Assembly: GCA_016793885.1 (NCBI GenBank)
Contig: JAEUHE010000093.1
Location: 30,310 to 94,309, forward strand
Direction: 5' to 3'
DNA length: 64,000 nucleotides
Source: Verrucomicrobiales bacterium
GTDB lineage: Bacteria > Verrucomicrobiota > Verrucomicrobiia > Limisphaerales > UBA11320
Below, piece after piece: positions 1 through 7,903 of the stretch. Numbering within the stretch: the first letter of the stretch is position 1; every line of letters begins with the position of its first letter. The notes under the pieces were generated by a model. It had not been told where the DNA came from. It did no database searches and saw only the letters and a program-made list of their open reading frames with translations. The position numbers and the translations under genes were made by a program.

Positions 1-1
1 T

Positions 2-49
2 GCGCTGGCCATGCGTTCGACTAGGCTGCCGGCCGTTGATCTCGCCTAG
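2..49 (+). other. Possible 3' end of a plus-strand gene cut by the window edge
   Basis: One forward frame is open from base 2 to a TAG at 47-49 and would encode a 15-residue tail (ALAMRSTRLPAVDLA). A clear plus-strand terminator follows about 30 bases later, so some plus-strand transcript ends here. The peptide is too short to identify, and the reading frame is a guess. Confidence 0.25.
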
Positions 50-79
50 ATCGACTCAACCACACACAGCCTTCGCTTT

Positions 80-116
80 CGGGGTAACGGGCGCGTAGCC
101 AGTTACCCCGTTTTCA
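80..116 (+). terminator. Rho-independent terminator
   Basis: CGGGGTAAC (80-88) pairs perfectly with GTTACCCCG (102-110) around a 13-base loop, and TTTT follows at once. This is a classic intrinsic terminator on the plus strand. It closes the transcript entering from the left and lies before ndh. Confidence 0.8.
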
Positions 117-181
117 TTGTTTATTGGGGCAATTTGCTGTCCCAAATGTCAGTCGCCCATTCGGTCGGAACTCAAGACATC

Positions 182-1447
182 ATGGACACCACACAAAACA
201 CCCGCATCGTCGTCCTTGGCGCCGGATTCGGAGGACTGGCCTTCTGCCAAGCCCTGCCTCACCCTTCAGCTCAGATCACGCTGATCGACCGGCAAAACCA
301 CCATTTGTTCCAGCCCCTGCTGTACCAGGTGGCCACCGCCGGGCTGTCCGCCCCCGACATCGCCCAGCCCATCCGGTCCATCCTTTCGGATCAAACCAAT
401 GTGACGGTCTTGCTGGATGAAGTGACCTCGCTCGATTTGAAAAACAAGCAGGTCGGACTGAAGTCGCAAACTCTCGAGTTTGATTTTCTGGTGCTCGCGC
501 TCGGGGGAGTCACCACCTACTTCGGCCACCCGGAGTGGGAGGCCGTGGCGCCTGGGCTGAAATCCTTGGAGGATGCGGTGCGGATCCGCAGGAAGGTGCT
601 GCTGGCCTTCGAACGAGCGGAGATGGAGCGCGACCCCGCGGTCCTGAAACGACTGATGACACTGGTGGTGATCGGTGGGGGCCCCACCGGTGTGGAACTG
701 GCCGGTGCCTTCGCGGAACTTGCTAACAACGTGCTCAAGGCGGATTTCCGGCACATCGACCCCAGCCAAGCACGGGTCATTCTCATCGAAGCCTCCCCGT
801 TCGTGCTGTCCAACTTTCCGCCCGACCTCGCGATGAGCGCCACCGAAACCCTCCGCCAAATGGGCGTGGAGGTGCGCACGGAGCGCAAGGTGAAAAACCT
901 GTCTCCGGGTTTGGTGGAACTGGATGACGGCACCCTCATCGAGGCAGAAAACATTATCTGGGCGGCCGGCGTCGGCGCCAATCCACTCACCCGCACGCTG
1001 GGAGTCGAACTCGATCGAGCCGGGCGGATCAAGGTGAACCCGGACTGCAGCATCCCGGGACATCCCACGGTGTTCGCCATCGGCGATCTGGCCGCCATGA
1101 TGCAATCCGATGGAAAACCGGTTCCGGGTGTCTCCCCCGCCGCGATGCAGATGGCTCGGCACGTGGCTGGAATCATCACCGAGGAAATACGCCACCCGGC
1201 AACCGCCCCAGCCGTTCGTCCCCCCTTTCGCTATTGGGACAAAGGATCGATGGCCACCATCGGACGCTCCGCAGCGGTGGCGCAGTTGCGAGACTTTCAT
1301 CTGACCGGGTTCACCGCCTGGCTGGCCTGGCTTTTCGTGCATCTGCTGTTTCTCATCGGGTTCCGCAATAAAATCAGCGTCTTGGTTCAGTGGGCGTACT
1401 CGTACTTCACCTACAAGCGAGGCGCGCGGATCATCACGAAGATTTAG
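182..1447 (+). CDS. ndh: Type II NADH dehydrogenase (NAD(P)/FAD-dependent oxidoreductase)
   Basis: A 421-residue flavoprotein of the NDH-2 family, which passes electrons from NADH to quinone at the inner membrane face without pumping protons. The FAD-binding GAGFGG motif is at residues 13-18, and a second dinucleotide site (VVIGGGPTGVELAG) lies near residue 163. A late AIGDLA block, typical of the family for FAD contact, is present. The last 60 residues are hydrophobic and aromatic (TAWLAWLFVHLLFLIGFRNK), as in NDH-2 enzymes that dock on the membrane by a C-terminal segment. The ATG at 182 is preferred because the fold starts directly after it; in-frame TTG 134 and ATG 146 would add up to 16 residues without a domain. 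The substrate (NADH or NADPH) is not resolved. Confidence 0.88.
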   Translation: MDTTQNTRIVVLGAGFGGLAFCQALPHPSAQITLIDRQNHHLFQPLLYQVATAGLSAPDIAQPIRSILSDQTNVTVLLDEVTSLDLKNKQVGLKSQTLEFDFLVLALGGVTTYFGHPEWEAVAPGLKSLEDAVRIRRKVLLAFERAEMERDPAVLKRLMTLVVIGGGPTGVELAGAFAELANNVLKADFRHIDPSQARVILIEASPFVLSNFPPDLAMSATETLRQMGVEVRTERKVKNLSPGLVELDDGTLIEAENIIWAAGVGANPLTRTLGVELDRAGRIKVNPDCSIPGHPTVFAIGDLAAMMQSDGKPVPGVSPAAMQMARHVAGIITEEIRHPATAPAVRPPFRYWDKGSMATIGRSAAVAQLRDFHLTGFTAWLAWLFVHLLFLIGFRNKISVLVQWAYSYFTYKRGARIITKI

Positions 1448-1528
1448 CCTCGGATCGCAACTTGGGGCTAGATCCGGACAATTCCAGACAAGCCAATCCC
1501 GCTGACAGGCCATTGATTGAGATTGCGT

Positions 1529-1972
1529 ATGAAACGGAATCTCCTTCTCGCCGGGCTTTTGGTTCTCACCAGCGTTCTGGCATTTGCAGCCACCTTCGAA
1601 CGGGGCAAACGAGCACAGCCACCCGCCATACGAGAGTTTATGCGCCAGAAGCTAGCCCACTCACAAGCCGTTCTGGAGGGGCTATCCGTGGAGGATTACA
1701 GCCAGATCTTGAGCAATGCCAAGAAGCTGATCGCCATGTCCCAGGATGGAAACTGGGCAGTCCTGGGTGGAGCGGAGTATGCCGAGTTGAGTCAGAACTT
1801 TCGGCGCAACGCCGAGGCCCTGGTCAAAGCGGCGAACCTCGCCAGCTTGGATGGAGCAACCCTCGCCTACGTGCGGGTGACGATGAGCTGCGTGGAGTGC
1901 CATAAATACGTGCGCTCCCGCCAGAACGCGAGCATCCCCAGCGAGAGTACCGTTATTGCTGCGTTACGGTGA
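1529..1972 (+). CDS. Small exported c-type cytochrome, cytochrome c'-like
   Basis: A 147-residue protein with an N-terminal signal segment (KRNLLLAGLLVLTSVLAFAA) and a single haem-binding CVECH motif near residue 120, close to the C terminus. One late CxxCH after a mostly helical body resembles cytochrome c' / four-helix-bundle cytochromes, in contrast to class I cytochromes, where the motif is N-terminal. It should act in the periplasm as an electron carrier or gas-binding haem protein. It follows ndh in the same direction after 81 bases, so a link to respiration is plausible but inferred. Its last 20 bases overlap the end of the opposite-strand traB/gumN-type gene. The ATG at 1529 was chosen over a TTG four codons upstream. 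Confidence 0.7.
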   Translation: MKRNLLLAGLLVLTSVLAFAATFERGKRAQPPAIREFMRQKLAHSQAVLEGLSVEDYSQILSNAKKLIAMSQDGNWAVLGGAEYAELSQNFRRNAEALVKAANLASLDGATLAYVRVTMSCVECHKYVRSRQNASIPSESTVIAALR

Positions 1973-2852
1973 ACCCTTTGCGACGAAGCATCTCGACCAC
2001 GCTGTCTTTACCCACCAGGTGCGCACAGCCTACGATCACCACCGCAGGCCGACCTTCCCGAACCAGGGCTTCGATCTTAGGGATCCAGCTCGCGTTGCGG
2101 TCCACCAAAAGCCGCTTGTAAAGCTTGGGCTGCCCCTTCAGGGAGTCGTTCATGAGCTTGTCTAAGCCGGCGGCGTCGCCGGTCCTCCAGGCAGTGACCA
2201 TCTGGTCCATGAGAGGACGAAGCCGGTCCATCTCATCCAGGGTTTGGGAGAGAAAAGCCGCCTCGTCGGCCGGCGCCAGATCCGCGAAGAACGACAATTG
2301 AGCCTCCACTGTTTCCAGGCCAATGATCCGCTTCTTCGCTTCTTTGGCTATCGCGTGATAGTGATGGTCGACCCCTTCAGTGGGGTTGTACCCCTGCTCC
2401 TGCAGGTCCATCGTGATCAAAGTGACCGCGACCAACCAGGGCCTCATGCCCCCGATCAACTCCATGGGCAAGCCTGCCGCCGTGGCCTTCTTTTTGACCC
2501 GAGCGTAGAGTGGGGCATCCAATGTCCCCGCCAAGGTCTTACCTTCCGGATACTGACCGCCCTGAAGCATTTTCATCATGCCCTCAGGCTTGGACATCGC
2601 TTCAAGGTCTGTCTCAAAGGCAACGACCTCGGCATTTTTCACGGCGTCCTCGATCGGCTTGGCGAGGGGATAGGAATCCTCCTTGAGGAAATGGACCGAG
2701 CCAAGCAGGTGGATCCGGGCGTTTCCCGACCGGACCTCCCACAAGCTCAACTTGCCTCCAACCGGAACGGGATCCTTCGCCGAGAGCCAAAAAACAGCAG
2801 CCAGCTGAAGCAGGACTGCCACTGTGACGGAGGATCGGTTGGGCGCGAGCAT
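1953..2852 (-). CDS. TraB/GumN (TIKI-like) family protein
   Basis: A 299-residue exported protein of the TraB/GumN/PrgY family, relatives of the metazoan TIKI metalloproteases. It has a signal segment at residues 9-25, the family's GSVH motif near residue 51, an acidic FETD block near 79 and the C-terminal GCAHLVG block near 275. These His/Glu positions are thought to form the metal site. The cellular target is unknown in bacteria. It starts 21 bases after dapL on the same strand, so the two are probably co-transcribed, though no functional link is evident. The 3' end overlaps the cytochrome gene by 20 bases, tail to tail. Confidence 0.8.
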   Translation of the reverse strand: MLAPNRSSVTVAVLLQLAAVFWLSAKDPVPVGGKLSLWEVRSGNARIHLLGSVHFLKEDSYPLAKPIEDAVKNAEVVAFETDLEAMSKPEGMMKMLQGGQYPEGKTLAGTLDAPLYARVKKKATAAGLPMELIGGMRPWLVAVTLITMDLQEQGYNPTEGVDHHYHAIAKEAKKRIIGLETVEAQLSFFADLAPADEAAFLSQTLDEMDRLRPLMDQMVTAWRTGDAAGLDKLMNDSLKGQPKLYKRLLVDRNASWIPKIEALVREGRPAVVIVGCAHLVGKDSVVEMLRRKGFTVTQQ

Positions 2853-2873
2853 GAGCGAGTGCCAGATTAGAAT

Positions 2874-4121
2874 TTAGAATTCGAAGGTGACGTCCGAGAG
2901 ACGGGTCGCCACCTCGCTGAGCACTCGGTTTTCGTCCGCCTGGTCTTTGGCGATAAACGTCACGCTGAAACGCAAGAACGCGCCGGCATCGTCCCAGGGC
3001 ACAGTGGAGATGAGCTTTTCCGTGATGAGCCATTGGGAAACCTCCTCGGCGTTCTTGAATTCCCGTCGGACTCCGTTTTTGGCCGTGGCCGCACGCGGCG
3101 ACTTCACATACAGGAAGAAGGATCCCTTGGGTTTACGAGCGTTGAAACCTGCTTTGGACAAGGTCTGAACCAAGGCGCTCATGCGACGGCTATATTTGGC
3201 AGCGATCTTCTCGGTAATCTCCGGATGATCGAAGCAGTAGGCCGCCGCATGCTGAATCGCCAGGAACTGTCCGGAGTCTGTGTTGTCCTTCACATCGCCA
3301 TAGGCCTTGACCAACAGCTCGTTGCCCGCCACGAACCCACAGCGCCATCCGGTCATGTTGAAAGTCTTGCTGCAGGAGTGAAGCTCCACCCCCACCTCCT
3401 TAGCGCCCGGGGTCGCCAAGAAACTGAGAGGCTTGCCCTCGAACACCAACGCGGCATAAGCGGCATCGTGGAGAACTACGATGTTGTTCTTCCGGGCGAA
3501 ATCGACCACCTGGGCGAAAAATTCCGGCGTGGCGCTCGCTCCGGTGGGATTGTTGGGGTAGTTCAACACCAAAACCTTGGAGCGCTTTAGGATGTCCCCA
3601 GGAACCGACGCCAAGTCAGGCAGAAAACCGTTGGCTTCGACCAGCGGCAGGTTGTGGACCAATCCTCCATAGTATTTGGAGTGGGTTCCGAAGACGGGGT
3701 ATCCGGGCGTCGTCATCAGGACATAGTCCCCAGGATTCATCAGTGCCGCCGGCAGGATGGACAGCGCCGCCTTGCTGCCTATCGAGTGCATCACCTCGGT
3801 CTCCGGATTGATGCCCTTCACGCCGCAGACTCGGTCCATATAGCGCGCTGCCGATTGCTTCAGCACCGAGTCGCCATTGTCGGCATACCCACGATTTTCC
3901 GGTTTGAGCGCCGCGGCGTGCAGGGCCGACACCACTTCGGGAAACGCCATCTCGTCGGGCTCCCCTACCCCCATGTCGATAATCTCAGCGCCGGGATTGG
4001 CGGCCAGCGCTGCCCGCTTGGCGCGCTTAATCTTCTCAAACTTATAGATCGCGGTGGATTTGCCGTATTGGTTGCCGCCGATGCGGTCTGCAAACAGATT
4101 TTGGATATAGGATTCAGTCAT
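2874..4121 (-). CDS. dapL: LL-diaminopimelate aminotransferase
   Basis: A 415-residue class I/II PLP aminotransferase (family length about 410). It converts tetrahydrodipicolinate straight to LL-diaminopimelate with glutamate as amino donor, the short DapL route to lysine and peptidoglycan precursors found in plants, Chlamydiae, Verrucomicrobia and others. Visible signatures are the N-terminal NQYGKSTAIYKFEKIKRAK block, IDMGVGEPDE, the PLP-contacting NYPNNPTGA, and SCSKTFNMTGWR, whose lysine forms the Schiff base. The enzyme acts in the cytosol. The start ATG at 4121 matches the family N terminus. The gene is divergent from deoC across a GC-rich region with several short inverted repeats. Confidence 0.93.
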   Translation of the reverse strand: MTESYIQNLFADRIGGNQYGKSTAIYKFEKIKRAKRAALAANPGAEIIDMGVGEPDEMAFPEVVSALHAAALKPENRGYADNGDSVLKQSAARYMDRVCGVKGINPETEVMHSIGSKAALSILPAALMNPGDYVLMTTPGYPVFGTHSKYYGGLVHNLPLVEANGFLPDLASVPGDILKRSKVLVLNYPNNPTGASATPEFFAQVVDFARKNNIVVLHDAAYAALVFEGKPLSFLATPGAKEVGVELHSCSKTFNMTGWRCGFVAGNELLVKAYGDVKDNTDSGQFLAIQHAAAYCFDHPEITEKIAAKYSRRMSALVQTLSKAGFNARKPKGSFFLYVKSPRAATAKNGVRREFKNAEEVSQWLITEKLISTVPWDDAGAFLRFSVTFIAKDQADENRVLSEVATRLSDVTFEF

Positions 4122-4143
4122 AAATCATAGGGGATCGGGAACC

Positions 4144-4161
4144 CAGGCTCACCGGAGCCTG
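4144..4161. other. Short perfect inverted repeat in the dapL upstream region
   Basis: CAGGCTC (4144-4150) and GAGCCTG (4155-4161) pair perfectly around a 4-base loop, only 23 bases before the dapL start. Read on the minus strand it would be a hairpin in the dapL leader; a weaker CGGCC/GGCCG pair lies further upstream. There is no T-run, so it is not a standard terminator. It could be a leader structure, an operator or chance in GC-rich DNA. Confidence 0.3.
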
Positions 4162-4368
4162 CCCGCCACCGGCCGGCATACTACGGCCAAGCCCGGCCGC
4201 CTGGCAACCCTGGGGAGTGAGGGGGGAAGATCGGGGTGTCAGTAGAAGCGGGTACCTTGGTGACGTTTACCTTGCGAGCCCCACCCGGAAATAATCATAC
4301 CTGGCGCAACCTCGGTCGGCCCCAACAAATCCTGGATGGCACCGACCAGTCCAGGCATAGTTGGGGCG

Positions 4369-5058
4369 ATGACAAACTCGTTGAGGCATTCGGAACTCGC
4401 CGCCCTGATCGACCACACGCTTTTGAAACCGGAAGCCAGCGCCGCTGACATCGATCGTCTCTGCGACGAGGCCATGGAGCACCGATTCCACTGTGTCTGT
4501 GTGCACGGGTCTCGAGTCGCTCGAGCCTATGCACGCCTCGAGGACAGCGGGATTCTGGTTGCCGCGGTGGTCGGATTCCCTCTCGGGGCCATGGATGGGG
4601 ACGTGAAGCGCTACGAGACCGAGGTCGCCGTTGATCTAGGCGCCGACGAAATCGACATGGTGATCAACATCGGCAAACTGAAGGAGGTGGATACCAAGGC
4701 CGTCTTCCGAGAGATCCGGGATGTGGTGGAAGCCGCCGAGGAGCGCCCGGTTAAGGTGATTCTGGAAACCTGCGCCCTTACGGATGCCGAAGTGACCGAG
4801 GGCTGTCACCTCGCGGCCGAAGCCGGAGCCAAGTTTGTAAAAACCTCCACTGGCTTTGGCACCCACGGGGCCACAGTGAAGCACGTGCGCCTGATGCGGG
4901 AAGCCGTGGGACCTAAAATCGGGGTCAAGGCATCAGGGGGAATTCGGGATCTGGAAACGATCCGCGCGATGATCGAGGCGGGGGCCAACCGGATCGGGAC
5001 CTCCTCCGGAGTCGCCATTCTCAAGGGCTTGCCCTCCCTCCCCGCCGGAGAATACTGA
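4369..5058 (+). CDS. deoC: Deoxyribose-phosphate aldolase
   Basis: A 229-residue class I aldolase that splits 2-deoxyribose-5-phosphate into glyceraldehyde-3-phosphate and acetaldehyde in deoxynucleoside catabolism. The TIM-barrel signatures are intact: LIDHTLLKP near the N terminus, GADEIDMVINIG with the proton-relay Asp, KFVKTSTGF with the Schiff-base Lys, and GVKASGGIR with the second catalytic Lys. The ATG at 4369 gives the normal N terminus; an upstream in-frame ATG at 4336 would add 11 unrelated residues. The FG-GAP gene follows after 41 bases in the same direction. No other nucleoside-catabolism gene is nearby, so this is a lone deo gene. Confidence 0.92.
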   Translation: MTNSLRHSELAALIDHTLLKPEASAADIDRLCDEAMEHRFHCVCVHGSRVARAYARLEDSGILVAAVVGFPLGAMDGDVKRYETEVAVDLGADEIDMVINIGKLKEVDTKAVFREIRDVVEAAEERPVKVILETCALTDAEVTEGCHLAAEAGAKFVKTSTGFGTHGATVKHVRLMREAVGPKIGVKASGGIRDLETIRAMIEAGANRIGTSSGVAILKGLPSLPAGEY

Positions 5059-5099
5059 GCTGGCCAAACCAAGGCCGCGCTGGCACGGTACTCTCCTCA

Positions 5100-7463
5100 A
5101 TGGACAGGAAACACCGCCTCATGGATCGGCCGCGCCAGCTCAGCTGTCGCCTTCTTGCTTTGGTTTGTGCTGCGACTGGGCTCGCGCTCGGTGCCACGGC
5201 CGCGGAATCCTCTCAGGAAGCCGCTCGCTTTGGCTTCACCGGACCGGAGAATTTTCCGATCGATCCGTTCATCGGCCAACTCCGATCGGCCGACCTCGAT
5301 GGGGACGGCCTGAACGATCTGGTCATTGCCAACAACTCCAAGGCCAAGATCAGCTTGCTCATGAACCGGACCGGCAAGCCGGCCCTGGACCCTAATGACA
5401 CCCCGGGTGCCCGACGCGACATCAATGAGCTTCCGCCGGATGCACGGTTCAAGATCGAGAGCCTGACCTCGGAGAAGCGTGTGGCCGGGCTCATGGTGGC
5501 GGACCTCAATGATGACAAACTTCCCGACATAGTCTATTTCGGTGAGCCCAAGCCGTACGAACTGGTGGTCCACTACAGCCAAACGAACCTCACCTGGGGC
5601 ACCCCTAAGAAGTGGCAATTGGATGAAGCTCAACTCACACCCAACAGCCTTGCCGTGGGGGATCTGAACGGTGACAGCAAACCCGACGTGGCGGTGCTGG
5701 GGGAGAGCTCGATATCGATCCTCACCCAAACGACGGAGCACGGACTCTCCGAGCCTGAAAAGCTGGCCTTCACCGGCGGCGTCAAGGCCATCGATATCTT
5801 CGATATCAACGGGGATGCCCGCCCAGATCTCATCCTCTTGAACTGGGAATCCTCCCATCCGATCCGCGTCCGTCTGCAGGCTTCCAACGGAAGGCTTGGA
5901 CCGGAACTCCACTTCGCGATGCCCCCCATCCGCTCACTCTCAGCCGATGATCTGGATGGAGATAAACGACCCGAAATCCTGACGATCTCGCAAACCAGTG
6001 GGAGAGCACAGATCTCACACCTCGTCCGAAAGCCACCCTCGATGGCCCCCGCCGCCGCGGAAGCGGGAGATTTTCAGATCTTGCCCTTGGCCAAGACAAG
6101 CAAAGCCCGTAAGGGCCTGGTCTGGGCGGATGTAAACGGGGACGAACGACCAGACCTGCTGATCGCCCAACCCGATACCGGTCAACTGACCGTCTACATC
6201 CAGATGGCCGACGGCAGCTTGGCGCCGTCTAAAAACTTCCCTTGCCTGGCCGGAGTTTCAGAAATCGCGGTCTCCCCGGGAGCCCGCGAGAAATCGGCTG
6301 AGATCTTTGTGTTGAGCGGCGATGAACGCCAGATAGGAAGAACCGCATTCACTCAGGAAGGTCGAATGGCCTTTCCTACCCCGCTGCCGATCCCCGGAAA
6401 GCCGCTGGCAATGGCCGTAGGATCGCTCACGGCTGGATCGTCGCCGGTCCTGGCGGCCATTGTCGAGGTCGACGACCGGCGTCAATTGGTTACCGGAACG
6501 CACCAAGGCGGCTTTCGAACACAAAAGCTGGCCGCTTCCTTTAAGTCCAATCCCGCCAGCCTGCGGTTTGAAGATGTGGATCAGAATGGCCTGACGGACC
6601 TAGTCGTTCTGATTCCGTACGAAAAGGTCAAGGTGCTCTTGCAGGTATCGGGCAAAGACTTTGAGGAGATTGACATCGCCCTGCCGGGCGGCGGAGCGGA
6701 TCAACCCTGGGCCAGCAGCGCCGACGTGGATGGCGATGGTAAGCCCGAGTTGCTCCTCGCGCAAAAGAACTTCCTCCGGGCGGTGGTCCTAAAAAAGCCT
6801 GCTGAAGAACTGCCCGGTCAAAGCAACCAGTGGAGCTGGGTGGTGAAGGACCAGGTCAACGGGAGTACCCCCGGTTCCCGCATCGTGGCTGCCACCCCCC
6901 TGCCCTCCGCCGGTTCGAGCATCCCGTTACTTTGCCTTCTGGATGCGGACCGCAAGGTTCTCACGCTGTGCGAGCGCGACAAGACCGGAGTCTGGCAGAT
7001 CCAGCGTAACCTCACTCTCCCCTACACCGAGTTCACTGAACTCCGAGCCATCAACCTGGGCGGCCCTGCGGGCCAGTGCGTCGCGCTCCTGGGCGCCAAT
7101 GGAGCCGGGTGGCTGTCCTTGGCCGGAACTCGATGGGAGTTCAGCGAGTTGGACGGCTACGAGACGCTGATCAAGGACGGAAGACTGACGGACGCAGTGC
7201 TGGGCGACCTGAACCACGATGGGCGGAAGGACATTGTTTTCTTGGAGACCGGACGCAATCACCTCGACATCGTCAGCTACTCCAAAGGGCAGAAATTATC
7301 GCCCGGAAATCGCTGGCAGGTTTTTGAGGAGAGAAGCTTCCGCAGTCGCCGGGGAGAAGGAACGGAGCCTCGGGAGGGATTGATCACCGATCTCAATGGT
7401 GACGGCAAGTCGGACCTAGCGATCGTCGTGCACGACAGGATCCTGGTTTACTTGCAGGAGTGA
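5100..7463 (+). CDS. Exported FG-GAP/VCBS repeat protein
   Basis: A 787-residue protein with a signal peptide (residues about 14-35) followed by repeated FG-GAP/VCBS modules. Calcium-loop motifs of the DxDGDxxxDL type recur along the length: ADLDGDGLNDL, ADLNDDKLPDI, GDLNGDSKPDV, FDINGDARPDL, ADVNGDERPDL, ADVDGDGKPEL, GDLNHDGRKDI and TDLNGDGKSDL. Such repeats build integrin-alpha-like beta-propellers that bind calcium on the cell surface or in the periplasm. No catalytic domain is visible. Verrucomicrobia encode many such proteins, often of unknown role in adhesion or polysaccharide binding. The next gene starts 7 bases after the stop, so these genes likely form one transcript. Confidence 0.85.
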   Translation: MDRKHRLMDRPRQLSCRLLALVCAATGLALGATAAESSQEAARFGFTGPENFPIDPFIGQLRSADLDGDGLNDLVIANNSKAKISLLMNRTGKPALDPNDTPGARRDINELPPDARFKIESLTSEKRVAGLMVADLNDDKLPDIVYFGEPKPYELVVHYSQTNLTWGTPKKWQLDEAQLTPNSLAVGDLNGDSKPDVAVLGESSISILTQTTEHGLSEPEKLAFTGGVKAIDIFDINGDARPDLILLNWESSHPIRVRLQASNGRLGPELHFAMPPIRSLSADDLDGDKRPEILTISQTSGRAQISHLVRKPPSMAPAAAEAGDFQILPLAKTSKARKGLVWADVNGDERPDLLIAQPDTGQLTVYIQMADGSLAPSKNFPCLAGVSEIAVSPGAREKSAEIFVLSGDERQIGRTAFTQEGRMAFPTPLPIPGKPLAMAVGSLTAGSSPVLAAIVEVDDRRQLVTGTHQGGFRTQKLAASFKSNPASLRFEDVDQNGLTDLVVLIPYEKVKVLLQVSGKDFEEIDIALPGGGADQPWASSADVDGDGKPELLLAQKNFLRAVVLKKPAEELPGQSNQWSWVVKDQVNGSTPGSRIVAATPLPSAGSSIPLLCLLDADRKVLTLCERDKTGVWQIQRNLTLPYTEFTELRAINLGGPAGQCVALLGANGAGWLSLAGTRWEFSELDGYETLIKDGRLTDAVLGDLNHDGRKDIVFLETGRNHLDIVSYSKGQKLSPGNRWQVFEERSFRSRRGEGTEPREGLITDLNGDGKSDLAIVVHDRILVYLQE

Positions 7464-7470
7464 CGAGCCA

Positions 7471-7872
7471 ATGCCCATCTTCCACGAATGCCAACGGTGC
7501 ACGGCATGCTGTCGATGGCCCGGCCAGGTACGAGTGTCAGAGGCGGAGATCACTCGCATCGCCACCTTCCTGCTGATGGATGAGCATGAGTTTATTCAGA
7601 AACACACGCATCTGAGCGCAGACCGTCGTGGCCTTATCCTGGCGGATCAGCCCAACGGGGCATGCTCATTCCTGGAAGGTGACAACTGCCGGATTCAGCC
7701 GGTCAAGCCCCAGCAATGCCGAGATTTCCCGAATCTGTGGAATTTCCCGGGGTTCACCGACAGCTGTCGCGCGATTCCGCGTCTCCTGGACGTGCAAGAA
7801 TATCGGCGACGCATCTACGCGGCCACCGGGAGAGTGGAGTATGATGACCGAGCGTCGCATCAAGGTTCTTGA
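7471..7872 (+). CDS. YkgJ-type cysteine cluster protein
   Basis: A 133-residue cytosolic protein of the YkgJ/UPF0153 family (zinc- or iron-chelating cysteine cluster). The N-terminal CQRCTACCRW motif is followed by CSFL, CRIQP and CRDFP, so seven or more cysteines can form a metal site. The FPNLWNFPGF segment is also typical of the family. Function is not established; a metal-binding role is inferred from the cysteines only. It is tightly packed (7 bases) behind the FG-GAP gene and 31 bases before the spermidine synthase-like gene. Confidence 0.8.
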   Translation: MPIFHECQRCTACCRWPGQVRVSEAEITRIATFLLMDEHEFIQKHTHLSADRRGLILADQPNGACSFLEGDNCRIQPVKPQQCRDFPNLWNFPGFTDSCRAIPRLLDVQEYRRRIYAATGRVEYDDRASHQGS

Positions 7873-7903
7873 TGCGCGGTCGAATTCCACCTAGAAAACC
7901 CGG

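Noticed and set aside
266..1513. Open frame of 415 codons antisense to ndh
   Set aside because: ndh has two intact dinucleotide-binding motifs; the antisense frame has a composition typical of shadows.
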